64,000 nt of DNA, from positions 434,001 to 498,000 of the forward strand of contig NZ_LBJC01000033.1 of assembly GCF_004114535.1 (NCBI RefSeq). Direction: 5' to 3'. Both the position numbers and the translations under genes were made by a program. The stretch is from Bradyrhizobium nanningense. Lineage in GTDB: Bacteria; Pseudomonadota; Alphaproteobacteria; Rhizobiales; Xanthobacteraceae. Shown piece after piece: positions 35,319 to 43,927 of this stretch. The notes under the pieces are model-generated. The model worked only from the letters and a program-made list of their open reading frames with translations, searched no databases and was not told the DNA's origin. How positions within the stretch are numbered: position 1 is the first letter of the stretch; every line of letters begins with the position of its first letter.

Positions 35319-38300
35319 ATGGGTGTCTCCGAACCCTTCATCCGCCGGCCGATCGCGACCTCGCTGCTCGGCATCGCGCTTCTGATCGGCGGGCTGCTAG
35401 GCTATTTCGCGCTGCCGGTCTCGGCGCTGCCGCAGGTCGATTTCCCGACCGTGCAGGTGACGACGCAGCTTCCCGGCGCGAGCCCCGACGTGATCGCCTC
35501 GCTGATCACGGCGCCGCTGGAGCGGCAGCTCGGGCAGATCCCGTCGCTGTCGGCAATGAACTCGACGAGTTCGTTCGGCGTCAGCCAGATCTCGCTCCAG
35601 TTCGATCTCAATCGCGACATCGATGGCGCGACCCAGGACGTGCAGGCCGCGATCAACGCCGCGGCGGGCGTCTTGCCGAAGACCCTGCCTTATCCGCCGA
35701 CCTACGCCAAGGTGAACCCGGCCGACGCGCCCGTCATGACGCTGGCGCTGCGCTCGGACACGACCTCGCTGCGGGTCATGAGCGACATTGCGGACACCAT
35801 TCTGGCGCAGCGGCTGAGCCAGATTTCCGGCGTCGGACGGGTCTCGGTGCTCGGCGGGCTGAAACCGGCCGTGCGCATCCAGGCCGATCTGGCGCGGCTC
35901 GCCGCCTACGGCATCGCCATGGAAGATTTGCGCACCGCAATCGCCAACGCCAACGTCTCCGGGCCGAAGGGCTCGCTCGACGGCGCGCAGCAATCCTACA
36001 TCATCGCGGCCAACGACCAGATCGCCGCGGCCGAAGCCTACAAGCCCGTCATCATCGCCTATCGCAACGGCTCGCCGGTCACCATTGCCGACGTCGCGCA
36101 GATCGTCGATGGCCTCGAGAACGACCGCACCGGCGGCTGGTACCAGGGCACGCCGGCCGTCATCATCGACATCCAGCGCCAGCCCGGCGCCAACGTGATC
36201 GAGGTCGTCAAGCAGATCCGGGCGGAAATCCCCAAAGTGCAGCGCGCGATCCCGGCCGGGGTGAACCTCACCATCGTGTCCGATCGCACCGTCACCATCC
36301 GCGCCTCGGTGCGCGATGTGCAGTTCACGCTGGTCCTTGCCGTCGTGCTGGTGACCCTGGTGGTGCTGCTGTTCCTGCGTTCGCTGCGCGCAACCTTGAT
36401 CGCGGGCGTCGCGCTGCCGCTGTCGCTGATCACGAGCTTCGGCATCATGTATTTCGCCGGGTTCAGCCTCGACAATCTGTCGCTGATGGCGCTGACGATC
36501 GGCACCGGCTTCGTCGTCGACGACGCCATCGTCATGATCGAGAACATCGTGCGCCACATGGAGAACGGCGACGGCGCGATGGAGGCTTCGCTGAAGGGCG
36601 CCAGCGAAATCGGCTTCACCGTGATCTCGCTGACGGTGTCGCTGATCGCGGTCTTCATCCCGCTGCTGTTCATGTCGGGCCTCGTCGGACGCATGTTCCG
36701 CGAATTCGCACTGACCTTGACGATCGCGGTCGTGACCTCGGCCGTGGTCTCGCTGACGCTGACGCCGATGATGTGCTCACGCCTGCTCAAGCACGCCCAT
36801 GAGGAACTGGCGGTGCCGGGATTGGCCGCGATCAGCCGCTTCATCGACCGCACCGTCGAGGCCTATCATCGGACGCTGCTCTGGGTGCTGGAACACCAAC
36901 GCGCCACGCTGGTCGTGACCTTCGCCACGCTGATCGCGACCCTGGTCCTCTATGTCGTCGCGCCAAAGGGCTTCCTGCCGCTGCAGGACACCGCCTCGAT
37001 CACGGCCGTGACGGAGGCCGGACCCGACGTGTCGTTCGCGGAGATGCAGAAGCGGCAGTCCGAAGCTTCCGACGCCATCAAGGCGGATCCCGACGTGGTC
37101 GGCGTGGTCTCGGTGATCGGGGCGGGTTCGGTCAATCCGACCACCAATGTCGGCCGGCTCGTCATGAGCTTGAGGCCGCGCGGCGAGCGGCGCGACGATG
37201 TCGCGGCCGTCATAACCCGGCTGAAGCAGAGGGTCGCGGGCATCCCGGGCATGACCGTCTATTTCCAGCCGGTGCAGGACGTGCAGATCTCGACCCAGTC
37301 GAGCCGCTCGCAATACCAGTACGCCCTGACCGGCACCGATGCGACGTTGGTGTCGGAATGGGCGCGCAAGCTGGTGACGGAGATGCGGCGCGATCCCTTG
37401 TTCCGCGACGTCTCCTCCGAAGCGCAGGAGGGCGGATTGCGGGCGCAGCTCGACGTCGACCGCACCCGCGCGGGCCAGCTCGGCGTCAGCCTCCAGGCCG
37501 TCACCGACACGCTCAACGACGCGTTCGCGCAGCGGCAGATCTCGACCATCTACGGCCAGGCCAACCAGTACCGCGTGGTGCTGGAAGCGCTGCCGATGTA
37601 TCAGCGCGATCCCTCGATCCTGTCAAAACTCTATCTGCCGGGCGGTGCGAGCGCCACCGCCGGCGCGCCCAACGCCCAGGTGCCGCTGTCGGCGGTGGCG
37701 ACGCTGAAACGCACCACCGCGCCGCTCGCGATCTCGCATCAGGCGCAATTCCCGTCGGTATCGCTCAGCTTCAACCTCGCGCCGGGCGCCGCGCTCGGCG
37801 ATGCCGTCGAAGCCGTGAAAACCATCGAGACCCGGATCGGCATGCCGGGCAGCATCGTCGGCGTCTATGCTGGCGATGCGGCCGAATTCGCCAAGGCGCT
37901 CGCCGGCCAGCCCTGGTTGCTGCTCGCCGCCGTGATCACGATCTACATCGTGTTGGGGGTGCTCTACGAGAGCTATATCCACCCGATCACGATCCTGTCG
38001 ACGCTGCCCTCGGCGGGCGTCGGCGCGATCCTGGCGCTGCTGCTGTGCGGGCAGGACCTGTCGGTCATCGGCCTGATCGGCATCATTCTCCTGATGGGCA
38101 TCGTCAAGAAGAACGCGATCATGATGATCGACTTCGCGCTCGAGGCGGAGCGCGGGCAGGGCATGTCGCCGAACGAGGCGATCGTGCAAGCCTGCCTGTT
38201 GCGCTTCCGCCCGATCATGATGACGACGCTGGCGGCCCTGTTCGGCGCGCTGCCGCTGGCGATCGAGAGTGGCACCGGCGCCGAGTTGCGCTTTCCGCTC

Positions 38301-38468
38301 GGCATCTCCATCATCGGCGGACTGCTGCTCAGCCAGTTGCTGACGCTCTACACGACGCCCGTGATCTACCTCGCGCTCGACCGCATCAACCGCCGCCTCG
38401 AGCAGGCGCTGCCGCCGGCTGAATCCGGCGGCCCGCCGGTCGCGGGCGCGACCGAGGGGATGCAGTGA
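35319..38468 (+). CDS. RND efflux transporter, MdtB-like
   Basis: The product is a 1,049-aa inner-membrane proton/drug antiporter of the HAE-1 type. It opens with MGVSEPFIRRPIATSLLGIA and has the usual twelve helices, with two large periplasmic loops. The TM4 region GTGFVVDDAIVMIENI holds the proton-relay aspartates. The open frame starts 207 bp earlier inside the adaptor gene, but ATG 35319 begins the conserved first helix. It overlaps the next RND gene by one base. Two different RND proteins in one operon is the MdtBC arrangement, in which the pump is a mixed trimer. Confidence 0.93.
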   Translation: MGVSEPFIRRPIATSLLGIALLIGGLLGYFALPVSALPQVDFPTVQVTTQLPGASPDVIASLITAPLERQLGQIPSLSAMNSTSSFGVSQISLQFDLNRDIDGATQDVQAAINAAAGVLPKTLPYPPTYAKVNPADAPVMTLALRSDTTSLRVMSDIADTILAQRLSQISGVGRVSVLGGLKPAVRIQADLARLAAYGIAMEDLRTAIANANVSGPKGSLDGAQQSYIIAANDQIAAAEAYKPVIIAYRNGSPVTIADVAQIVDGLENDRTGGWYQGTPAVIIDIQRQPGANVIEVVKQIRAEIPKVQRAIPAGVNLTIVSDRTVTIRASVRDVQFTLVLAVVLVTLVVLLFLRSLRATLIAGVALPLSLITSFGIMYFAGFSLDNLSLMALTIGTGFVVDDAIVMIENIVRHMENGDGAMEASLKGASEIGFTVISLTVSLIAVFIPLLFMSGLVGRMFREFALTLTIAVVTSAVVSLTLTPMMCSRLLKHAHEELAVPGLAAISRFIDRTVEAYHRTLLWVLEHQRATLVVTFATLIATLVLYVVAPKGFLPLQDTASITAVTEAGPDVSFAEMQKRQSEASDAIKADPDVVGVVSVIGAGSVNPTTNVGRLVMSLRPRGERRDDVAAVITRLKQRVAGIPGMTVYFQPVQDVQISTQSSRSQYQYALTGTDATLVSEWARKLVTEMRRDPLFRDVSSEAQEGGLRAQLDVDRTRAGQLGVSLQAVTDTLNDAFAQRQISTIYGQANQYRVVLEALPMYQRDPSILSKLYLPGGASATAGAPNAQVPLSAVATLKRTTAPLAISHQAQFPSVSLSFNLAPGAALGDAVEAVKTIETRIGMPGSIVGVYAGDAAEFAKALAGQPWLLLAAVITIYIVLGVLYESYIHPITILSTLPSAGVGAILALLLCGQDLSVIGLIGIILLMGIVKKNAIMMIDFALEAERGQGMSPNEAIVQACLLRFRPIMMTTLAALFGALPLAIESGTGAELRFPLGISIIGGLLLSQLLTLYTTPVIYLALDRINRRLEQALPPAESGGPPVAGATEGMQ

Positions 38469-41400
38469 TGGCATCGATCTCGGAGCCCTTCATCCGCCGC
38501 CCGGTCGCGACCACGCTGCTGTCGATCGGGTTGTTCCTGCTGGGTGCGGTCGCCTACGAGTTCCTTCCCGTCGCCTCGGTCCCGAACGTCGACTTCCCCG
38601 CCATCTTCGTCTCGGCCAATCGGCCGGGCGCCGACCCGGCCGTGATGGCCGCAACGGTGGCCTCACCATTGGAGCGGCGGCTGGGTGAGATCGCCGGCAT
38701 CAACCAGATCACCTCGACCTCGACGCTCGGCAACACCAGCATTCAGCTCCAGTTCGACATCGGCCGCAGCATCGATAAGGCCGCCCGCGACGTGCAGGCG
38801 GCGATCAACGCCGCGATGGTCGACCTGCCGAGCGACCTGCCGACGCTGCCGCGCTTCCGCAAGGCCAACACGGCTGGCGCGCCCGTCTTCGTGCTGGCTC
38901 TGACCTCGAAGACGCTGTCAGCCAGCGCAATTTACGACGTCGCCGATACGGTCCTGGCGCAGCGCATCTCGCAGGTTCCGGGTGTCGGCAACGTGGCGAT
39001 TAGCGGCGCTGATCAACCGGCGGTCCGCGTCCAGCTCAATCCGGTGGCACTTTCGAACGCAGGCATTGCCACCGACGACGTCCGCACCGCGATCATCAGC
39101 GCCAATCCGCTCGGTCCCGTCGGCATCTTCAACGGCGAACGCCAGAGCGAGACGCTGGCGCTCAACCGGCAGATGCGCACCGCCAAGGAATTCCGCGACA
39201 TCGTCATCAAGAGCGTCAATGGCAATTTCGTGCGGCTGTCCGACGTCGCCGACATCGAGGATTCCGTCCGCAACGCGCGCTCGATCGCATGGTTCAACAA
39301 GCAGCCGGCCGTGCTGATCCAGATCACCAAGCAGGGCGATGCCAACGTCATCGACACCGTCGACAGGGTGAAGGCGCTGATCCCCGAGCTCAGGCAATGG
39401 ATTCCGGCCGGCGTGGAGATTTCCACCCTGGTGGACCGCACCGGCACGATCCGCGCCAGCGTGCTCGACATGCAATGGACCTTGCTGGCGACCGCGATCC
39501 TGGTCATGGTCGTGGTGTTCGTATTCCTGCGGCGGCTGACGCCGACGATCGCGGCCGGCATCTCGGTGCCGCTGGCACTGGCCGGCACCTGCGCCGGCAT
39601 GTGGGTCGCGGGCTTCTCGATCGACAATCTGTCGCTGATGGCGCTCGCGATCTCAGTCGGCTTCGTGGTCGACGACGCCATCGTCATGATCGAGAACATG
39701 TATCGCAATCTCGAGCACGGCATGCGGCCGTTCCGGGCGGCGCAAGAGGGCGCCAAGCAGATCGGCTTCACGGTGGTCTCGATCAGCCTGTCGCTGGTCG
39801 CGGCGTTCACGCCGCTGATCTTCATGGACGGCATCGTCGGCCGCCTGCTGCGCGAATTCTCGCTGACGCTGACCTTCGCCATCCTGGTCTCGACGCTGGT
39901 CTCGCTCACGGTCACGCCGATGATCTGCGCCCATTACATCCGCCACGCCACGTCCGGCACCGCGACACTGTTCGATCGCATCGTCGAGGGCTCGCTGTCG
40001 CGCATCGTCGCCTTCTACGCTCGAACCTTGCGCACCGTGCTGGACTACCCGCTGGCGACGCTGCTGGTGTTCTTCGCCACCATCGGCCTCACCGTGACGC
40101 TCTACATCAAGGTCCCGAAGGGCTATTTTCCGACCGACGATTCCGGCTTCGTGATCGGAGCGACGCGCGCCTCGGCCGATATCTCGTTCCAGTCGATGCT
40201 CGGTCTGCAGCAGCGGCTCGCCGACATCGTGATGAAGGATCCGGCCGTGGCCGGTATTGGCTCGACCGTCGGCGCCGGAGGCGGACCGGGGGGAGCGACC
40301 TCGAACCGCGGCATCATGTACATCAGCCTGAAGCCGCCGGAGGAGCGCGACCACGTCTCGACGGAGGTCGTGATCGACCGTCTGAGGCGCGCGCTGTACC
40401 CCGTGGCCGGCATCCGCCTCTTCATGTTCGCCGCCCAGGACGTCCGTGCCGGCGGGCGGCAGAGCGATTCCGACTACCAGTACACGCTGACCAGCACCGA
40501 CCTCAGTCTGCTGCAGAAGTGGGCGCCGATCGTAGCCAAGCGCATGGAGACCGTCGAAGGCATCACCGACATCTCCAGCGACCGCGACCCCGGCGGCCTT
40601 CAGCTCACGCTCGCGATCGATCGTCAAAAGGCCTCGGCGCTCGGCGTCAAGGTTCAGGACATCAACAACGCGCTGAACAACGCCTTCTCGCAGCGTCAAA
40701 TCTCGATCATCTACACCCAGCGCAACCAATACATGACCGTGCTGGAGATCGATCCGAAATTCCAGGTCGATCCCTCCAACCTCGAACGCATCTATGTCGC
40801 GGGCGCGGGCGATGCGCAGGTGCCGCTGTCGGCCGTGGTGCATGCCACGCGCAGCCTCGCCGCGCTCGCGGTCTATCACTCGCAGTCGTTCCCCTCGACC
40901 ACGGTGTCGTTCAACCTCGTGCCGAACGTGCAGCTTCAGGCGGCGACGCAGAACATCCAGCGCGCGGTCGAGGAACTGCACATGCCCGAAGGCATCCGCG
41001 GCAGCTTCGACGGCAATGCCGGCGACTTCGCCAAGACCAGCGGCCGCCAGCCGCTTCTGATCCTTGGTGCGCTGGTGGCGATGTATATCGTGTTAGGGGT
41101 GCTCTACGAGAGCCTCGCCCATCCGCTCACGATCATCTCGACGCTGCCCTCGGCAGGGCTCGGCGCACTGCTCGCCTTGCAGCTCACCAACACGCCGCTG
41201 ACGGTGATCGCCTTCGTCGGCATCATCCTCTTGATCGGCATCGTCAAGAAGAACGGCATCATGATGGTGGATTTCGCGCTCGACGCCGAACGCCAGCGCG
41301 GCCTGTCGTCAGCGGAGGCGATCTTCGAGGCCTGCCAGGCGCGCTTCCGCCCGATCCTGATGACGACCATGGCGGCGCTGTTTGCCGGCATTCCGCTCGT

Positions 41401-41572
41401 GGTGGCGACCGGCCCCGGTACCGAGCTGCGCCGGCCGCTCGGCATCACCATCATCGGCGGCCTGTTCGTGTCGCAGATCCTGACGCTCTACACCACGCCC
41501 GTGATCTATCTGCTGATCGACCGCCTGCGGCGGCGGTCCGCGCCGCGCCCGCTGCCTGCGCCCGCGGAATGA
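38468..41572 (+). CDS. RND efflux transporter, MdtC-like
   Basis: The product is a 1,034-aa HAE-1 RND protein similar in plan to the preceding one (MASISEPFIRRPVATTLLSI, then AISVGFVVDDAIVMIENM). ATG 38468 shares its first base with the preceding stop (TGATG), so the two subunits are coupled and probably made in fixed ratio. A GTG one codon earlier is less likely. In E. coli MdtBC the two subunits play unequal roles. It ends the operon. Confidence 0.93.
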   Translation: MASISEPFIRRPVATTLLSIGLFLLGAVAYEFLPVASVPNVDFPAIFVSANRPGADPAVMAATVASPLERRLGEIAGINQITSTSTLGNTSIQLQFDIGRSIDKAARDVQAAINAAMVDLPSDLPTLPRFRKANTAGAPVFVLALTSKTLSASAIYDVADTVLAQRISQVPGVGNVAISGADQPAVRVQLNPVALSNAGIATDDVRTAIISANPLGPVGIFNGERQSETLALNRQMRTAKEFRDIVIKSVNGNFVRLSDVADIEDSVRNARSIAWFNKQPAVLIQITKQGDANVIDTVDRVKALIPELRQWIPAGVEISTLVDRTGTIRASVLDMQWTLLATAILVMVVVFVFLRRLTPTIAAGISVPLALAGTCAGMWVAGFSIDNLSLMALAISVGFVVDDAIVMIENMYRNLEHGMRPFRAAQEGAKQIGFTVVSISLSLVAAFTPLIFMDGIVGRLLREFSLTLTFAILVSTLVSLTVTPMICAHYIRHATSGTATLFDRIVEGSLSRIVAFYARTLRTVLDYPLATLLVFFATIGLTVTLYIKVPKGYFPTDDSGFVIGATRASADISFQSMLGLQQRLADIVMKDPAVAGIGSTVGAGGGPGGATSNRGIMYISLKPPEERDHVSTEVVIDRLRRALYPVAGIRLFMFAAQDVRAGGRQSDSDYQYTLTSTDLSLLQKWAPIVAKRMETVEGITDISSDRDPGGLQLTLAIDRQKASALGVKVQDINNALNNAFSQRQISIIYTQRNQYMTVLEIDPKFQVDPSNLERIYVAGAGDAQVPLSAVVHATRSLAALAVYHSQSFPSTTVSFNLVPNVQLQAATQNIQRAVEELHMPEGIRGSFDGNAGDFAKTSGRQPLLILGALVAMYIVLGVLYESLAHPLTIISTLPSAGLGALLALQLTNTPLTVIAFVGIILLIGIVKKNGIMMVDFALDAERQRGLSSAEAIFEACQARFRPILMTTMAALFAGIPLVVATGPGTELRRPLGITIIGGLFVSQILTLYTTPVIYLLIDRLRRRSAPRPLPAPAE

Positions 41573-41609
41573 GTTGTTGAGGCCCCGCTTCAAGCGTATA
41601 GCGGCGCTC

Positions 41610-42341
41610 ATGTCGAACCCGCCTGATATCGCCGCCGCCGATCCGATCCCCGAGTGCCCGCATTGCCAGAAGCCGATGCCGCTGTGCATCTGCGACAGCG
41701 TCACGCCGATTGAAAATCGGCTGTCGCTTCTGATCCTGCAGCACCCGCAGGAGCAGGACAGGGCGCTCGGCACCGCGCGCCTGCTCGCGCGGCATTTCGC
41801 CGACGCCACGGTGCGGGTCGGGCTGTCCTGGCCGAGCCTGTCCAAGGCGCTGGGCCGGCCGGTCGAGAATGCCGCGCACTGGGCCGTGCTCTATCTCGGC
41901 TCGGCACGCGCCGCCGATCTCGACGCGGAAGGCGAGATCGTCGCGCTCAACCGCAAGGGCGAGGTTGCGGAGAACCAGCGCGCGATCCTCGGCAAGCTCG
42001 AAGGCGTGGTGCTGCTCGACGGTACCTGGAGCCAGGCCAAGGCGCTGTGGTGGCGCAATCCCTGGATGCTCAAGTGCCAGCGCGTGATCCTCAACCCTGC
42101 GCACCCCTCGCGCTATGGACGTCTGCGCAAGGAGCCGCGCCGCGACGGGCTCTCGACCATCGAAGCCGCGGCGACGATTCTCGCCGGCCTCGAGCGACGT
42201 CCCGACATCGCCGAAGCGCTGCATGCGAGTTTTGAACGACTGCTGGCACGCTACCGCGAGGTCCAGGCCGAGATGCCGGAATTGGCGCCCAAGCCCGCCC
42301 CGAAGGGGCGGCGCGACTTCCGGCGGCGCAAACGAGCCTGA
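41610..42341 (+). CDS. DTW-domain protein (tRNA-uridine aminocarboxypropyltransferase)
   Basis: The product is 243 aa. An N-terminal CPHCQKPMPLCIC cluster suggests zinc binding. The DTW core is LLDGTWSQAKALWWRNPWM. NPAHPSRYGRLRKEP and DGLSTIEAAA follow, both characteristic of the family. TapT/DTWD members transfer the aminocarboxypropyl group of SAM to uridine in tRNA. I start at ATG 41610 rather than the in-frame TTG 36 bases earlier. The C-terminus is basic (RRDFRRRKRA), fitting RNA binding. It follows the efflux operon by 37 bp and may be co-transcribed. Confidence 0.88.
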   Translation: MSNPPDIAAADPIPECPHCQKPMPLCICDSVTPIENRLSLLILQHPQEQDRALGTARLLARHFADATVRVGLSWPSLSKALGRPVENAAHWAVLYLGSARAADLDAEGEIVALNRKGEVAENQRAILGKLEGVVLLDGTWSQAKALWWRNPWMLKCQRVILNPAHPSRYGRLRKEPRRDGLSTIEAAATILAGLERRPDIAEALHASFERLLARYREVQAEMPELAPKPAPKGRRDFRRRKRA

Positions 42342-42482
42342 CTTCGGCCCACATCATCAGTGGTGCCGGCAGGAAGAGGGCGGAGCGGCTGCGCAGGGCG
42401 CCAGCCGGGGTTGCCTCCGGTCAAAGCCGGATGAAGGCAGTTGCCTAAGCCATTGATCCCCTATATTGGTCCGCCCTTACGG

Positions 42483-42556
42483 GGCCACGTGGCGGAGTGG
42501 TTACGCAACGGTCTGCAAAACCGTGTACTCCGGTTCAATTCCGGACGTGGCCTCCA
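42483..42556 (+). tRNA. tRNA-Cys (anticodon GCA)
   Basis: The acceptor GGCCACG pairs with CGTGGCC. The anticodon loop in CGGTCTGCAAAACCG gives GCA. The T arm is CCGG-TTCAATT-CCGG, the discriminator is T, and CCA is encoded at 42554-42556. Confidence 0.97.
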
Positions 42557-42755
42557 TCGCAACCCTCTGATCTCCCGTCACAATTTGATTCCTTGTCGGT
42601 TGCGCCGATGCTGCGCGCGGCGCTCCGCCGAGGAGCGCGGCGGCTCGATCACCGGGTTTGCCCGGAGCCTGCTGGAAACCCCTGATTCAGGCCGCTGGCA
42701 TAGACTTCGCATCTGCGAAGGGATGCATCTCGCCATCCGAGCACTGGAGCCACAA

Positions 42756-42902
42756 ATGGGCGACATCGTCCGATTTGTCTCGAAATCCGAGCTGGAGCGG
42801 GCTCGCCTCATCCGTGAGGCCCGCGCGATCTATGACAGCATCTTTCCATCGGCCGTACCCGACCAGGCGCCGCAGGATGGCGAGGATCGCGCCAAGACCT
42901 GA
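42756..42902 (+). CDS. Small conserved-looking protein, 48 aa
   Basis: The protein opens MGDIVRFVSKSELERARLI and continues as a charged helix with an acidic tail (QAPQDGEDRAKT). GGAG lies 6 bp before the ATG. I recall similar short proteins in Bradyrhizobium genomes, all of unknown function. The frame is open further upstream through the tRNA-Cys gene, which is clearly not coding. No membrane segment is present. Confidence 0.6.
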   Translation: MGDIVRFVSKSELERARLIREARAIYDSIFPSAVPDQAPQDGEDRAKT

Positions 42903-42940
42903 TCGTTGCTGAGCCGGATTTCCGGCGCAGGCCCCATAGC

Positions 42941-42961
42941 AAAACGCCCGCGAGGCGGGCG
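42941..42961 (-). terminator. Rho-independent terminator
   Basis: On the minus strand CGCCCGC-CTC-GCGGGCG forms a 7-bp stem with a 3-base loop, followed by TTTT (42944-42941). It lies 26 bases after the stop of the small minus-strand gene ending at 42987. Confidence 0.75.
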
Positions 42962-42986
42962 GTTCGGCTTACGCTGAAAGCAGCGC

Positions 42987-43184
42987 TCAGCAGGCCGCGT
43001 ACCAGCCGTCGGGAAACGGCAGGAGGGGCCAGGCGCCCTCATTGTCATTGGCGGCTTTGGGTGTCGCGTCGAAGCTCCACGAGCGGGGCACGAATTCCTT
43101 TTCTGGCGCGGGCGCGAAATCTTCAACGACCATGGCGTCCCGGACGGCATCCAGCATCAAGTTGAATTCGGCTTCGCTTCTCAT
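42987..43184 (-). CDS. Small unidentified protein, 65 aa
   Basis: The protein from ATG 43184 opens MRSEAEFNLMLDAVRDAMVV, contains VPRSWSF and ATPKAANDNEGAWPLLP, and ends GWYAAC. An upstream in-frame ATG at 43214 would add 10 residues of poorer composition. It is acidic and soluble-looking. A clear terminator directly downstream supports a real transcription unit. I do not recognise a family. Confidence 0.55.
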   Translation of the reverse strand: MRSEAEFNLMLDAVRDAMVVEDFAPAPEKEFVPRSWSFDATPKAANDNEGAWPLLPFPDGWYAAC

Positions 43185-43346
43185 CACACCCCTCGCAGAA
43201 CGCGGATGGCGCAATGTCGCAAAGTCGGTTTGTCATCCGATTGAGCCGATTGCTCGCATTTTAACGATCCGGCGATCGCGGCTCGATTGGTTAGCGATTT
43301 CTAGAAAGTCCCGTCGGGAACCTACGTTCCGCCCGACGATCGCTCG

Positions 43347-43362
43347 TGTGAAAAAGATCACA
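43347..43362. promoter_or_regulatory. CRP/FNR-family consensus site (TGTGA-N6-TCACA)
   Basis: The sequence TGTGAAAAAGATCACA matches the classical CRP palindrome in both half-sites with the correct 6-base spacer. It lies 163 bp upstream of the minus-strand 65-aa gene and 565 bp upstream of the PspA operon. The regulated gene is uncertain. Confidence 0.55.
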
Positions 43363-43894
43363 TCCTCCACGATTTATTTCTCCTACCCCTTGGCGCGACC
43401 CCCGCTGGCAAAGGCTGGAGGCGGGCAGGGCGGACAGGAGACTGGCCATGAAGGCGAGGTTCTTGCGATTTGCGGAGGTGAGGAGCCGGGCGCGCGGCGC
43501 GCCCCACGGTCGGGCTGTTCCTCACCCTGTTCGCTTCCGCTTGCCGAAGCGTGGCTGGTGGGTGAGCCACCTGTGGGTTGGTGCGCAGCAAGACGCGCAA
43601 CCTGCTGACGAATCCCCAATATCGGCCCTGTGGATATGCTGCGGACAGGCTGTGGATCGACAGCTGCTCGCGTCGTCCGGCTGATCGTCGGGGGGACATC
43701 AGAGCCAAGTGCGCGGCACACGTCGTTGCCGGTCCCTCTCGGCATTTCGACTCAAATTACAACCCGCGCGTGCAAGAAGTCTTGATTGGCGGGCGACTTA
43801 GAGGTGAATGCGCGACTTGAACGCCGCGCTGGGGCACAACGACTAATCGATAGCGTGCATGAGGATCAGGGAAACGTGATCAGGCGTCCTCTTC

Positions 43895-43919
43895 CTAAAG
43901 CACCAAAATGGTGCTTTAG
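43895..43919. repeat. 11-bp palindrome directly upstream of the TnpB-like/PspA gene
   Basis: CTAAAGCACCA and TGGTGCTTTAG pair perfectly around AAA, ending 8 bases before ATG 43928. It could be an operator, a translation-blocking hairpin, or the remains of a transposon end. Confidence 0.8.
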
Positions 43920-43927
43920 CGCTTTGT

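Larger units (their letters stand above)
43185..43927. other. Long intergenic region, no convincing gene
   Basis: About 740 bases separate the divergent 65-aa gene and the PspA operon. They contain a perfect CRP-type palindrome at 43347 and an 11-bp palindrome just before the operon start. Several short frames cross the region, none with family resemblance or good initiation signals. The length suggests unrecognised regulatory RNA or control sites. Confidence 0.5.

Noticed and set aside
43629..43659. Two DnaA-box-like TGTGGAT motifs in the empty spacer
   Set aside because: Only two imperfect copies, no AT-rich unwinding region and no dnaA, hemE or parAB neighbours, so no origin is supported.
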